Origin: Hetaerina americana
Taxonomy: Eukaryota; Arthropoda; Insecta; Odonata; Calopterygidae
Length of the DNA: 64,000 nucleotides
Assembly: GCA_022747635.1 (NCBI GenBank)
Contig: JAKTNV010000088.1
Span: forward strand, 988,001-1,052,000
Direction: 5' to 3'
Part shown: piece by piece, positions 55,995-64,000 of the stretch
Position numbering within the stretch: the first letter of the stretch is position 1
Layout: the number at the start of each line of letters is the position of its first letter
Program-made: the position numbers and the translations under genes
The notes under the pieces: generated by a model
Database searches by the model: none
Told to the model about the DNA's origin: nothing
Seen by the model: the letters and a program-made list of their open reading frames with translations, nothing else

Positions 55995-56335
55995 CTTTAG
56001 TTCTCTGAAAGCCACCGCTAGGGTGTGTGGCAGGGGGTGAATACACACCAGGCTGATTTGGACCCGGATATGACCCTACCGCGGTTGAACAATATCATTC
56101 TGAACCCTTGTTATCCGTGGAAATTAAATCATTTTAAATCTATCCATTCTCCACTCAATCTCTCTAATTTTATTAGCATGATATATCCAACCGTATCATG
56201 ATGGGGGTAATGATACATTTTCAACATCATTGCTAAAGAGACGCCCTTCCAATTTTTGCGAGAGATTTAATCTGTAATTTAACCTTTGCTCCCTTAGTGA
56301 TTCCCAGCCTAGCTCCTCTGATGCACTTTCCTCAA
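55995..56335 (-). mobile_element. LINE-A C-terminal piece and 3' end
   Basis: AGCCACCGCTAGGGTGTGTG, GCAGGGGGTGAATACACACC, GACCCTACCGCGGTTG, then ATCTATCCATTCTCCACTCA and, at the far end, TTCCCAGCCTAGCTC, which reads ELGWE on the minus strand. It is the reverse of the 21900-22190 region, more diverged. Confidence 0.82.
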
Positions 56336-56671
56336 ATAAAACATAATCCTCTGATAATGTATTTTGGATGCGCTACTAAGTGGCTATTTTATGAAGCGGA
56401 TTTATCTCAAAAGCTTAGCTAGTTTATAATGACGGCCGGGTTGGGATTCATTAACGGACATAAAGGTGATGATATTAAAAATCCATTATCAACTACGCTG
56501 CTCTATTTCTGGAGAGATTATGAGAGTAAAATTAGAGAGATAACTTGTAAATCCTAAGGATTTAAACGGTGAATAAGAAATCGGAATAAATGCCAACTAA
56601 GGAGCTCTGGAAACAGTATTTAATAGTCGATCGATTTATCTTTTTTCCAGTTCTATTTTTTTAAAAATGCA

Positions 56672-56935
56672 TTAATCAACCCGAAGTTCATTTTGATAGG
56701 TGAACAATTAGACATTACCTAATACTAAACCAAACGACTTGTGAAATTCACACATTTAAGATAGTAAGGGGGGAGGCAGATCCTTTTCCTGTGCCAATTA
56801 TAGGGTTCCAGGAAAATATGGTTGACCCGAAACGTCTCACAGCCTGGGTAAAGCCAAGGGTGCCCAGAGGTGTCATCGGCAATCGACGATGGGCTCTTCG
56901 GTCTACAGTCCAACGCTCTACCCAATGGACGCCAT
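56672..56935 (-). mobile_element. SINE-B, old full-length copy
   Basis: TTAATCAACCCGAAGTTCAT at the 3' end through GTGAAATTCACACATTTAAG, CCTTTTCCTGTGCC, CCAGGAAAATATGGTTGACC and GGTGCCCAGAGGTGTC to a degraded head (CAGTCCAACGCTCTACCCAA). It is the most diverged copy of the family here; its B box is damaged. Confidence 0.82.
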
Positions 56936-57117
56936 ACGTACTATGTCTTTATTCTATCAAAATCTCAATGCATTAAAAAGTTCCCCTAACAGCTCATCTC
57001 GCAAGCCAAGACTAGTACTTTAATACTAAAAAATGCATTTCATGCGAAGTGGGTGGCTTAAAATTATAACCAATTCTTGTCATCATGTTCTTAGTATCAT
57101 ACACTTTTCCCGCAAAC

Positions 57118-58143
57118 TTAGGTCAATTTTATGTATTGTCCCCCCTGATCTAGTTCATTCACTTTGGAGTCAATGTCGTTAACGTAAGGCAGGAATAGAA
57201 GAGGGCCAATGACACTTCCCTGGGGAACACCTGAAGTAACTTCTACTGCATTTGAGCGAACTCCATTTATCACTACTCTTTCTCCCAGATTATTCAAAAA
57301 GTCTTTAATCCAACCCCGGATATTTCTATCTATGCAATATGATTCTAGCTTTGCGAGTAGTTTACTATGAGGTACTTGGTCTAAGGCTTTCATAAAATCT
57401 ATAAAAACCGCGTCCACTGGAAATCGCTCCCTCCCAAATTGAAGATAACATCGAAAGGGCAATTTTCTCACGGCATCTATCCTTTCGGAAATCGTGCTGA
57501 TTTTTGAAAAATAAATCCTGACTATCGAGGTGTCTTACAATCAAACTAGCAAGTATACACGTATGTTCCATGACCTTGAATGAAATTGATGTGGGGGAAA
57601 TTGGTCTGTAATTTCTCGGTTCCTCCTTTTCTACGTTTTGAAATATTGATGTGACGGTAGGCGTTTTGCTATTTCTGTGAACCATGTGATCTACAAGTGA
57701 CTTCTAAAATATGATTTCTAAAAACGGTGCGATTTACGACGATAGATCCTTAAATATACGAGCAGATATTTCATCGGGCCCGGAGGATTTATTAGGCTAA
57801 ACATTTTTCAGCAAACGTTCTATTCCTTTATGTGAGATCTTGGGTATCGTTTTACCGGCAAGATTTTATGTAAGCTATCGGATGCATTCGGTGAGACATT
57901 GGAGAAGACGCTCTGAAAGAAGGATTTTAATAAGTTAGTCTTTTCCAAACTGCTGGTTACTCTTTCCCCTCTATCGTTTTTGAGTGAATTAACTGCTGAC
58001 TTGTTTCTCCGAACCTCTCTGACGTACGACCAAAATAATTTCGGATTTTCTTTCAAAATTTCCACTAATCTTTTCCTTTTGAATTTCGTTATTTCTTTCG
58101 CAAATTTCTTCTTGGTATTCTCCCTAGATAATCTTGTAATCAT
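57118..58143 (-). mobile_element. LINE-A: linker and N-terminal RT
   Basis: The minus strand, from high to low coordinates: KKFAKEITKFKRKRLVEI and NPKLFWSYVREVRRNKSAVN (the linker before RT) at 58143-57820. Next comes 57685-57480 with EEPRNYRPISPTSISFKVME (RT motif 1). Then 57471-57118 gives VDAVFIDFMKALDQVPHSKL (motif A, with the first catalytic Asp) and VTSGVPQGSVIGPLLFLPYV, NDIDSKVN (motif B). It stops just before the FADD block. The VTSGVPQG..NDIDS sequence matches the 9190 and 21175 copies. Stops occur between blocks. Confidence 0.92.
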
Positions 58144-58250
58144 AAGTGATGTAATTCCTTTAATGAAAGGAAATGTGATAGAAAGAAAGTCAGAATTAGT
58201 CTTGGGTAAACATAACAGTTTCAGGTATAACTTTGTGGAATTCCTTCATT

Positions 58251-58436
58251 ATGAGGGTAAAAATAAACTTTACTCTTCAAGAACAAAGATTTAATTATTC
58301 ACGACCATGGTTTCGTTGCTAAGCATCATCATCGTCTGGTGTGCTCCTCACTGGACGGATGATGCGTAACATCGAAACCATGGTCGTGAAATATTAAATC
58401 TTTATTGCTGAAGTGTAAAGTTTCTTTTACCCTCAT
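58251..58436. repeat. Palindrome with hammerhead-like features
   Basis: Left arm ATGAGGGTAAAAATAAACTT, TACTCTTCAAGAACAAAGAT, TTCACGACCATGGTTTCG. Right arm CATCGAAACCATGGTCGTGA, AATATTAAATCTTTATTG, GTGTAAAGTTTCTTTTACCC, TCAT. The centre has GCATCATCATCGTCTGGTGT and GGACGGATGATGCG. The CTGATGA position is altered (CGGATGA, ATGATGA), but GAAAC is kept. The right arm ends directly at a LINE-A 3' tail. Confidence 0.88.
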
Positions 58437-58500
58437 TAGTCTGATGTGTATTCACCCCCTGCCACTCACCCTAGCGGTGGCTTTCAAGGTTCTATAATAA
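58437..58500 (+). mobile_element. LINE-A 3' end fragment
   Basis: TAGTCTGATGTGTATTCACC, CCCTGCCACTCACCCTAGCG, GTGGCTTTCAAGG. Only the last 60 bp of the element are present, abutting the palindrome. Confidence 0.75.
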
Positions 58501-58889
58501 TATCAATATCCTTTGATTGATTGATTTAGCATTTTCGTTCCATTTGATTAACATTGAGGCATATCATTGTGCGCTCTCTTGTTGGGCACTATGTGGACAT
58601 TTTATGATTTAACAGGATTCAATTCACGTCTTAAACAAAATTCCCGTCGACTTAAGAAACGAATCGATACGAAAATGTCTAATGAATGAAAGAAACTTTG
58701 CGTTCGTCGCATTCCCAATGCGTGTCGTCGTCCTTGGTTTCAGCACCGTTCTCTGGACGTAGTCTAGGTAATCACATCGAAATCGCGGTTTATAATACAT
58801 TATCTTGTGGATAATTAGGTAGAATATTTTATTCATATCAATAAACTCTCGCAAAATTAAGCCAAATTCCATAATTGACGTATCTTTAT

Positions 58890-59340
58890 TGGATTATGCC
58901 TTTAGTTCGGGACAAGACGGTGTCCATTACGAGGCACAACTTCCTGTGTGTGCCCAGGGACGTCGGCTTGACCATGACGGGTGTCGTCTCCCCCTAAATT
59001 TCTTGACCCCACTAGCCTGCGAATTAAGTGGCTCCCACTCTCCGGCCTTTCCTCTCCTGCCCTCTACGGCCCAGGACCACCCTTCGAACTACTGGCCTGC
59101 AGTGGGCGGCCCTACCCGACCTCGGGTCCGTTTCACCGCCGTTTAAGAGGTCGCATGGCTGGATGCTTTCCCTAACCTCGTGTATTTTGTTGTCAAAACC
59201 CTTCCCGCATGGCCGCATTAGAATGCCATCAAATAATCTAGTGCTATTCACAGTATTCCTTGCTCCGCTTTGTCTGTTTTTAAGTGTTCCCTTCCATCCC
59301 TAGTCCTTCTCTGTATAGGGGCTACCTGCAGCATTGGGTC
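58890..59340. other. GC-rich segment, possible repeat
   Basis: CpG-containing DNA with three overlapping open frames, none with a domain. It lies upstream of a LINE-A-like 3' tail in the plus orientation, so it may be part of the same element. Confidence 0.25.
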
Positions 59341-59569
59341 ATATTCCCTGCCTCTGTCCTTGGGGGAGGAGACCGTTGTACGTTGCATGCCCATGTGGTA
59401 GTGGAATTTCGCCTTCTTACTTTTCTAATTCTAGCTTGCATGCTAATTGGATAAATTTTTACTGCATCCTAAGGTGCATTTTTTTATTATAAGATAGCAT
59501 ATGTATTTGAATGCGTGTAAAATGAAAGGATTTTTGCATGGATGTATACGCCACTGTGGGTGTAGATTT

Positions 59570-59678
59570 GCATGCATGTGTTGATTTTGCATGTGGCATT
59601 GTTCCATTTTACGGGTGATGACCTAAGACCCCCCGCCACACTCCCTTGCGGAGGCTTGCGGGATATCTTGTAGATTTA
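59570..59678 (+). mobile_element. LINE-A-like 3' end, variant stem-loop
   Basis: GTGATGACCTAAGACCCCCC, GCCACACTCCCTTGCGGAGG, CTTGCGGGATAT. The outer stem reads CCCGC/GCGGG in place of CCTGC/GCAGG. It pairs with the 11130-11225 copy as a subfamily. Confidence 0.65.
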
Positions 59679-59679
59679 G

Positions 59680-60420
59680 ATGTTTCAAGTAAAAAAAACT
59701 TCGTTTCTCCGGCAATTAACTTTTCCTTATGCTTCCTCTACGCCTTGTATCACAAAGTGGAGAATCAGGCAAGCGAGAAAGGAGAAGGAATAGAATGGTC
59801 ATGTAGGATGAAGCTTTGTATGCAGAATTGAAGAGCGGTTACAGGTGTTTTAGTGTCGGATGTCAGGCCGTGTTTCGTTATGAGTGTGCGCATGTATATC
59901 TTTGAACTGTTCTTTAGGTTGTCTGTGTCCATCATAAAACTGGCTTAAACGGTATAATACGATTATTGATAATAATAACAAATAACTTGTTTTATATTCC
60001 GTTCATTAAACTAGGGCTTAATTAAGATTGCGCCCTTTTTACTGATGCTGTTATGTTTTTCCAAATTGTAAAGGAGAATATTAGTAGAATAACTTATAGG
60101 CACATTCTTTATTTAATAGGAGTTTTAAAAAACATGCGCTTTCCCTAGTGAATTTAACGTTAGCACCTTATTGCAATAAAAAATTGAGTAAAAAATATGC
60201 ATTCGCGACATCCCCCCTAGCCAACGCAAGAGCTTTGGTTATTAGGTTATAGCTGGAGTTAGATATTAGTTTAGCTTAGAGGTAGGTTAGGGGGTGGTGT
60301 TTGGTAGCCAGCAAAGCAAGCAAAAATATTAGTTTAAACATGCATTAGAATATATGATAGCAAGTTATAAAAAAACACTCGTTCCTCTACATACGTCAAA
60401 ATTTATGTAATAGTACAGCA
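59680..60420. other. No recognised feature
   Basis: AT-rich sequence without a supported gene or family member. Confidence 0.35.
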
Positions 60421-60429
60421 TATAAAATA

Positions 60430-60600
60430 AAGTTTAGGTCAGATAGATTCAATGTCATTTTTTCCACGATCGATAGGGAATCAGAATAACATTTTCCGAC
60501 CGCGGTAGGGGTTAAAATATTTGGGTTAAAATTATTCTAGTGTGTAATCACCCCATCCCACACACCCTAGCGGTGCCTTGCAGTCAACTGAAATATTTTT
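60430..60600 (+). mobile_element. LINE-A 3' end
   Basis: TTTAGGTCAGATAGATTCAA, CCACGATCGATAGGGAATCA, GAATAACATTTTCCGACCGC, GGTAGGGGTTAAAATATT, CCCATCCCACACACCCTAGC, GGTGCCTTGCAG. The end of the coding part (RTDRF) is just included. Confidence 0.85.
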
Positions 60601-60747
60601 ATAAAACTACACACATGAAAACAACATGTAGAAAGGTGAAAAGACTTTTGAATTATTTGAAAATTATTAAAGTAGTTGATTTTATCGTGATTACTTAAGA
60701 AGTGCCTTGAAGTGCATGTGTCCGGAACTGTCTAGAAGATAACTGAA

Positions 60748-61670
60748 CATCATCATCAGTATTTCAGTCCTAAGATTGGTTTACTGCAGCCCTCCATTCT
60801 TCCCTATTTAGTGTTGATTCCCTCACCCTCTGATAGGTTCCCTGTTTTACGTCCTTCTTAATTTGCCCTGTGTACTTGTCTCTTGGCTTTCCTTGCGGGA
60901 TGTTTCCTTCTAGTATGTGTCTAACTAATCCTTTGTGCCTCAAGGTAAGTCCAAATCAATCTAGTTCTTCTTTGCCGCATAGTTCTCCGCATGGTCCTAT
61001 CCTCTTCTGCTCTTATAAATATACTTCATCGTTCCTTATTTTGTCTGTCCATTTAATCTTCAGCATTCCCCTCCAGCACCATGTTTCACAGGCTTCTATT
61101 CTATGCTGGTCCACTTTTCCAATGTTCCAAGTCTCGGAACCATAGAGTGCCATGCTCCACACGTAAGTCTTGACGGATTGCTTCCTTATTTGCACTCTTA
61201 TGCTCTTTGAACGTAGTAATTTCCCTTTCTCAAGGAACGTCTTCTTTGCTTGGACTATTTTTCGCTTGATGTCGGTCGAGCTTCTTTTATCCCAAGTTAT
61301 ACTGCTGCCCACGTAGATGAAGGATTCCACTTGCTCTCGCTTCACCCCTCGAATCGTGATATCTGCATTCAGCTTCTCTCTTTCACACACACAAGGATTT
61401 TCTTTTTCTTCTTGTTGATGCTCAAATTATATTCCCGAAGTACTTGGTCCATAGTATAGCAGGTTTGCTTGCAGGTCCTCTCGCGTCTCTGCTACTACTG
61501 CGATGTCGTATGCGAGCCGTAGCATATTAATTTCTTCGCCATATACGTTGACTCCTTCGAAGAACAACAACTTATGGTCTAAAAATTCACATGTAATTAC
61601 GTTTGGAGCCGTATTTTTTCCAAGTATTGCCGGCCTAAAATAGTAGGTAGGCAATCTATATACCATAGTA
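60748..61670 (-). mobile_element. LINE-B: RT remnant, C-terminal domain and 3' end
   Basis: The minus strand, from 61666 down: INMLRLAYDIAVVAETREDL (FADD region with LAYD for FADD), then the 61390-61013 frame VKREQVESFIYVGSSITWDK, RSSTDIKRKIVQAKKTF, SVKTYVWSMALYGSETWNIG and CETWCWRGMLKIKWTDKIRN. The 3' end TCAGTATTTCAGTCCTAAGA and TTGGTTTACTGCAGCCCTCC (plus strand) equals, in reverse, the end of the copy at 62605-63235. The catalytic Asp pair is damaged. Confidence 0.9.
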
Positions 61671-62600
61671 TATTCTTCTTTAATGTCGAATGAAACGCGT
61701 TTTAAAGAAACAGAAACCTCTTTCTCTTTTCTACAACCCCGACTGTTCGTTAGATTTGTTTCTCACCAAATATGCCTCCGTTGCATTAATTATTAATTTC
61801 CCACGAAATGGCCAACTTAAAGTCTGATAGAAAATTTTATTTTACTTCTCTTGCATCAAGTGCTGGAGTTATGAAAGAGAAATGAAATAACGTTCCGGCG
61901 ACACCTCGATTGGCGAAAATATTCATTTCCGCGGACGTCCGAAGTACTCTCATACTAAAAGGAGACGTAGGAAATGGTACTAAAAGAGATGAAAAAAAAG
62001 GGGTATTCAGTTCTAATAATAGGAATCGCGGGGAACGAGATGATGAAAGATTCCAACTCCTCTGATATCGACGAACAGCCGAGAGAGAGAGAGTGAGAGA
62101 GAAGAGACAGAGGGGATTCCAATTCGAGATTGCATAGACCTTTTGTTTTCACTTTGTTTCCGTCTCGTTTCTCGTCATAAATCCACGACTTAAAGTGAGA
62201 GAATGGGTTCGTTGAAAGTTCTACTTGTTTATTTTCATTCCACGCTTTTGATTCCCGCCAGTTTGCAGCTCTCGCGTGCCCCGGGAATGATGTTTAAACA
62301 TACAGACTTTTCGAGGAAAGAGATGATGGCTATGGAAGAGAGAGATTCTGTTGAAAGGAGAAACTACAAGGTATTGATGATTCTCCTTCGGAGAAAGGAG
62401 GAGGAAGTAAGTAGTGGCGGTGAAGGATCTCTTTATTTGAGGGCGCGCACTCGAGTTCATCCGATGCAGTCTCCACCACCTCAGACGGGATTTAAGCATA
62501 ACAGCGGCAACAATAAAATCTGTTCGTAATATCTCTTTCATCCTGGTGTCTCATTCTCCAAGCCGTTTCTTTCTATTCGATATTCCTCCGAAGGGAGAAG
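61671..62600. other. No recognised feature
   Basis: Lies between two divergent LINE-B copies. Contains a GA-rich patch near 62085-62105. The open frames at 62203-62541 on both strands show no domain. Confidence 0.35.
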
Positions 62601-62604
62601 TTGA

Positions 62605-63235
62605 ATGAAGATATCACCCACCCTTCCAGGGTTGAAACTAGAGCAAGTGGAATCCTTCTTATACCTGGGTATCAGAATAATATGGGATGGAAGAAGTTCC
62701 ACCGACATCAAGCGGTTAATAGTCCAAGCTAAGAACGAATTCATGAAGAAGAGGCAATTAAAATGTTCAAAGAACCTAAGACTGGAAACAAGGAAGCCAT
62801 TCGTCAAGACTTCCGCGTGGAGCATGGCGCTCTATGGTTCCGAGACTTGGAATATTGGAAAAGTGGACCAGCGAAGAAAGGAAGTTTTTGAAACATGGTG
62901 CTGAAGGAGAAGATGCTGGAGATTAAATGGGCAGACAAAGTAAAGGAACGAGGAAGTATATAGAGGAGCAGAAGAAGATAGGACCATATGGAGAACTCTA
63001 CGGCAAAGAAGAAATAGATGGATTGGACATTAGGCACAATGGATTGAGTAGGAATATGATAGAGGGGAAAATAGAAGAGAAGATTCCACAAGGAAGACCA
63101 AGAGACATGGACATAGGACAAACTCAGAAGGGCGTAAAACAGAGAGGGTATCAAGGATTGAGGGAAATGACAATAAATAGAGAAGAATGGAGGGCTGCAG
63201 TAAACCAATCCTAGGATTGAAATACTGATGATTAT
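62605..63235 (+). mobile_element. LINE-B C-terminal domain and 3' end
   Basis: The frame 62605-62904 reads LKLEQVESFLYLGIRIIWDG, RSSTDIKRLIVQAKNEF, FVKTSAWSMALYGSETWNIG and RKEVFETWC, then a stop. After a shift, NRWIGH precedes the 62927-63214 frame with NGLSRNMIEGKIEEKIPQGR, GLREMTINREEWRAAVNQS. The 3' end GGATTGAAATACTGATGATT follows. This is the best preserved C-terminal LINE-B copy here. Confidence 0.9.
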
Positions 63236-63572
63236 GATTCCTCCGAAAACCCCCCGCGAGTTTTACGGCGGAAGCGGACGTCAATATCTGGCAGTATATT
63301 TCCTCAAATGTATCTTCGGATTAACGTTCCCGAAAACTATGTTCGTCTCAAACAATAATTCCGAACATTTCTGATCGTAAGGCTTAAAGACATGGAGTAT
63401 TTTTACTCGCAAATGTTGTGTCAGCGCGATCAGGTCATTTTTCTTAGATATGTGGGAACGGACAGTATTTTTCGATTAAATCTGTTTTCAGTCTTAACTT
63501 TGTGGAAATATTTTATCAATGAAGTAAAAACACTCAAAATGTATACTTTCACCAATTGTAATAGATACGACG

Positions 63573-63598
63573 TTTCAACGCATCGGCGTCATCTTCAG
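63573..63598 (-). ncRNA. Hammerhead-like core motif
   Basis: The minus strand reads CTGAAGA (63598-63592), then TGACGCCGATGCGTT, which folds as a 5-bp stem GACGC/GCGTT (one G-U) with a four-base loop, then GAAA (63576-63573). No inverted partner is seen nearby. Confidence 0.45.
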
Positions 63599-63639
63599 TT
63601 ATTTTTTTAAAATATATCTTTTGATACATTAGTGCCCTC

Positions 63640-63785
63640 CATACCACCGCTAGGGTGTGTGGCAGGGGGTGAATACAAACCAGACTAATTTGGACCCGGC
63701 TACGACCCTACCGCTGTCGGACAATGTTTTTCTGATCCCTTATCGTTCGTGAAAAACATCTCATCTTAAATTTATCTGTTACACA
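63640..63785 (-). mobile_element. LINE-A 3' end, reverse orientation
   Basis: CCACCGCTAGGGTGTGTGGC, AGGGGGTGAATACAAACCAG, GACCCTACCGCTGTCGG, TTATCGTTCGTG, TTAAATTTATCTGTTAC: the last 145 bp of LINE-A on the minus strand. Confidence 0.87.
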
Positions 63786-63811
63786 TCAGAACCATTTCAC
63801 AATGGGGAGGG

Positions 63812-64000
63812 GAAGAGCTAGATTTGAGAGCTAGATTTGTGAAACGTTGTACTGATAAACTTAATTGTGGATCCAAAATATTAGATTATCAAAGCCTTAG
63901 AATCACTCACTCAGGGAAGGTTAAATGATATATTAAATCTCTTGCATTAATTGAGAGGATATCTTTAGCAGTGAGGTTGAAAATGTATTATTATTAGACC
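63812..64000 (+). mobile_element. LINE-A C-terminal domain, forward orientation
   Basis: Begins with GGGAAGAGCTAGATTTGAGA GCTAGATTTG, a small internal repeat, then AAACGTTGTACTGATAAACT, TCCAAAATATTAGATTATCA and AGCAGTGAGGTTGAAAATGT, matching 21795-21985. The window ends inside it. It lies back to back with the reverse piece at 63640-63785. Confidence 0.85.

Overview
This window looks like intergenic or repeat-dense nuclear DNA of an animal with a large genome, most likely an arthropod and probably an insect. The species cannot be named from the sequence. The reasons are degenerate non-LTR retrotransposon reverse transcriptases, mariner/Tc1-type transposase remnants, a Penelope-like GIY-YIG fragment, tRNA-derived SINEs, intronless Pol III tRNA genes and very abundant (TA)n microsatellites. 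Nothing bacterial or viral was recognised, and no host protein-coding exon could be supported. The only genes that look intact are four tRNA-Leu(CAG) genes.

Repeat families, named here for reference: LINE-A is a CR1/Jockey-like element whose 3' end is a conserved GC-rich stem-loop containing CCCCTGCCACACACC; about sixteen pieces are scattered on both strands. LINE-B is a second non-LTR family, with related subfamilies, carrying an ALYGSETW-like C-terminal domain. LINE-C is another CR1-like element with an intact FADD motif. SINE-A has two copies and SINE-B at least eight pieces; both have tRNA-like Pol III boxes. There are six mariner-type loci, two of them complete internally deleted elements with perfect terminal inverted repeats and TA target duplications. 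Penelope-like (PLE) 3' ends run into (TA)n tracts and often lie as inverted pairs.

Layout: 1-8 kb holds LINE-A, LINE-B and LINE-C remnants, SINE-A and a deleted mariner (6967-7719). 8.4-9.5 kb and 20.4-21.4 kb are two diverged copies of one segment carrying tRNA-Leu plus a LINE-A fragment. 10-16 kb has SINE-B, mariner pieces, a PLE palindrome and the PLE endonuclease fragment. 16-28 kb has palindromes, LINE-B remnants and a tail-to-tail SINE-B pair. 28-31.8 kb is nearly empty apart from one TA tract. 31.8-38.3 kb has LINE-B reverse transcriptase pieces, a perfect 183-bp palindrome, an inverted PLE pair and a mariner 3' end. 43.9-44.7 kb is an inverted tRNA-Leu pair. 50.2-51.5 kb is an inverted PLE pair with a deleted mariner inserted in one arm. 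52.8-64 kb has SINEs, LINE-A and LINE-B copies and more palindromes.

The most unusual signal is a recurring hairpin class: several inverted repeats contain the pattern CTGANGA, a short stem, then GAAA. That is the conserved core of hammerhead ribozymes, which are known from Penelope-like elements. They lie in or near PLE-like sequence, and several adjoin (TA)n arrays.
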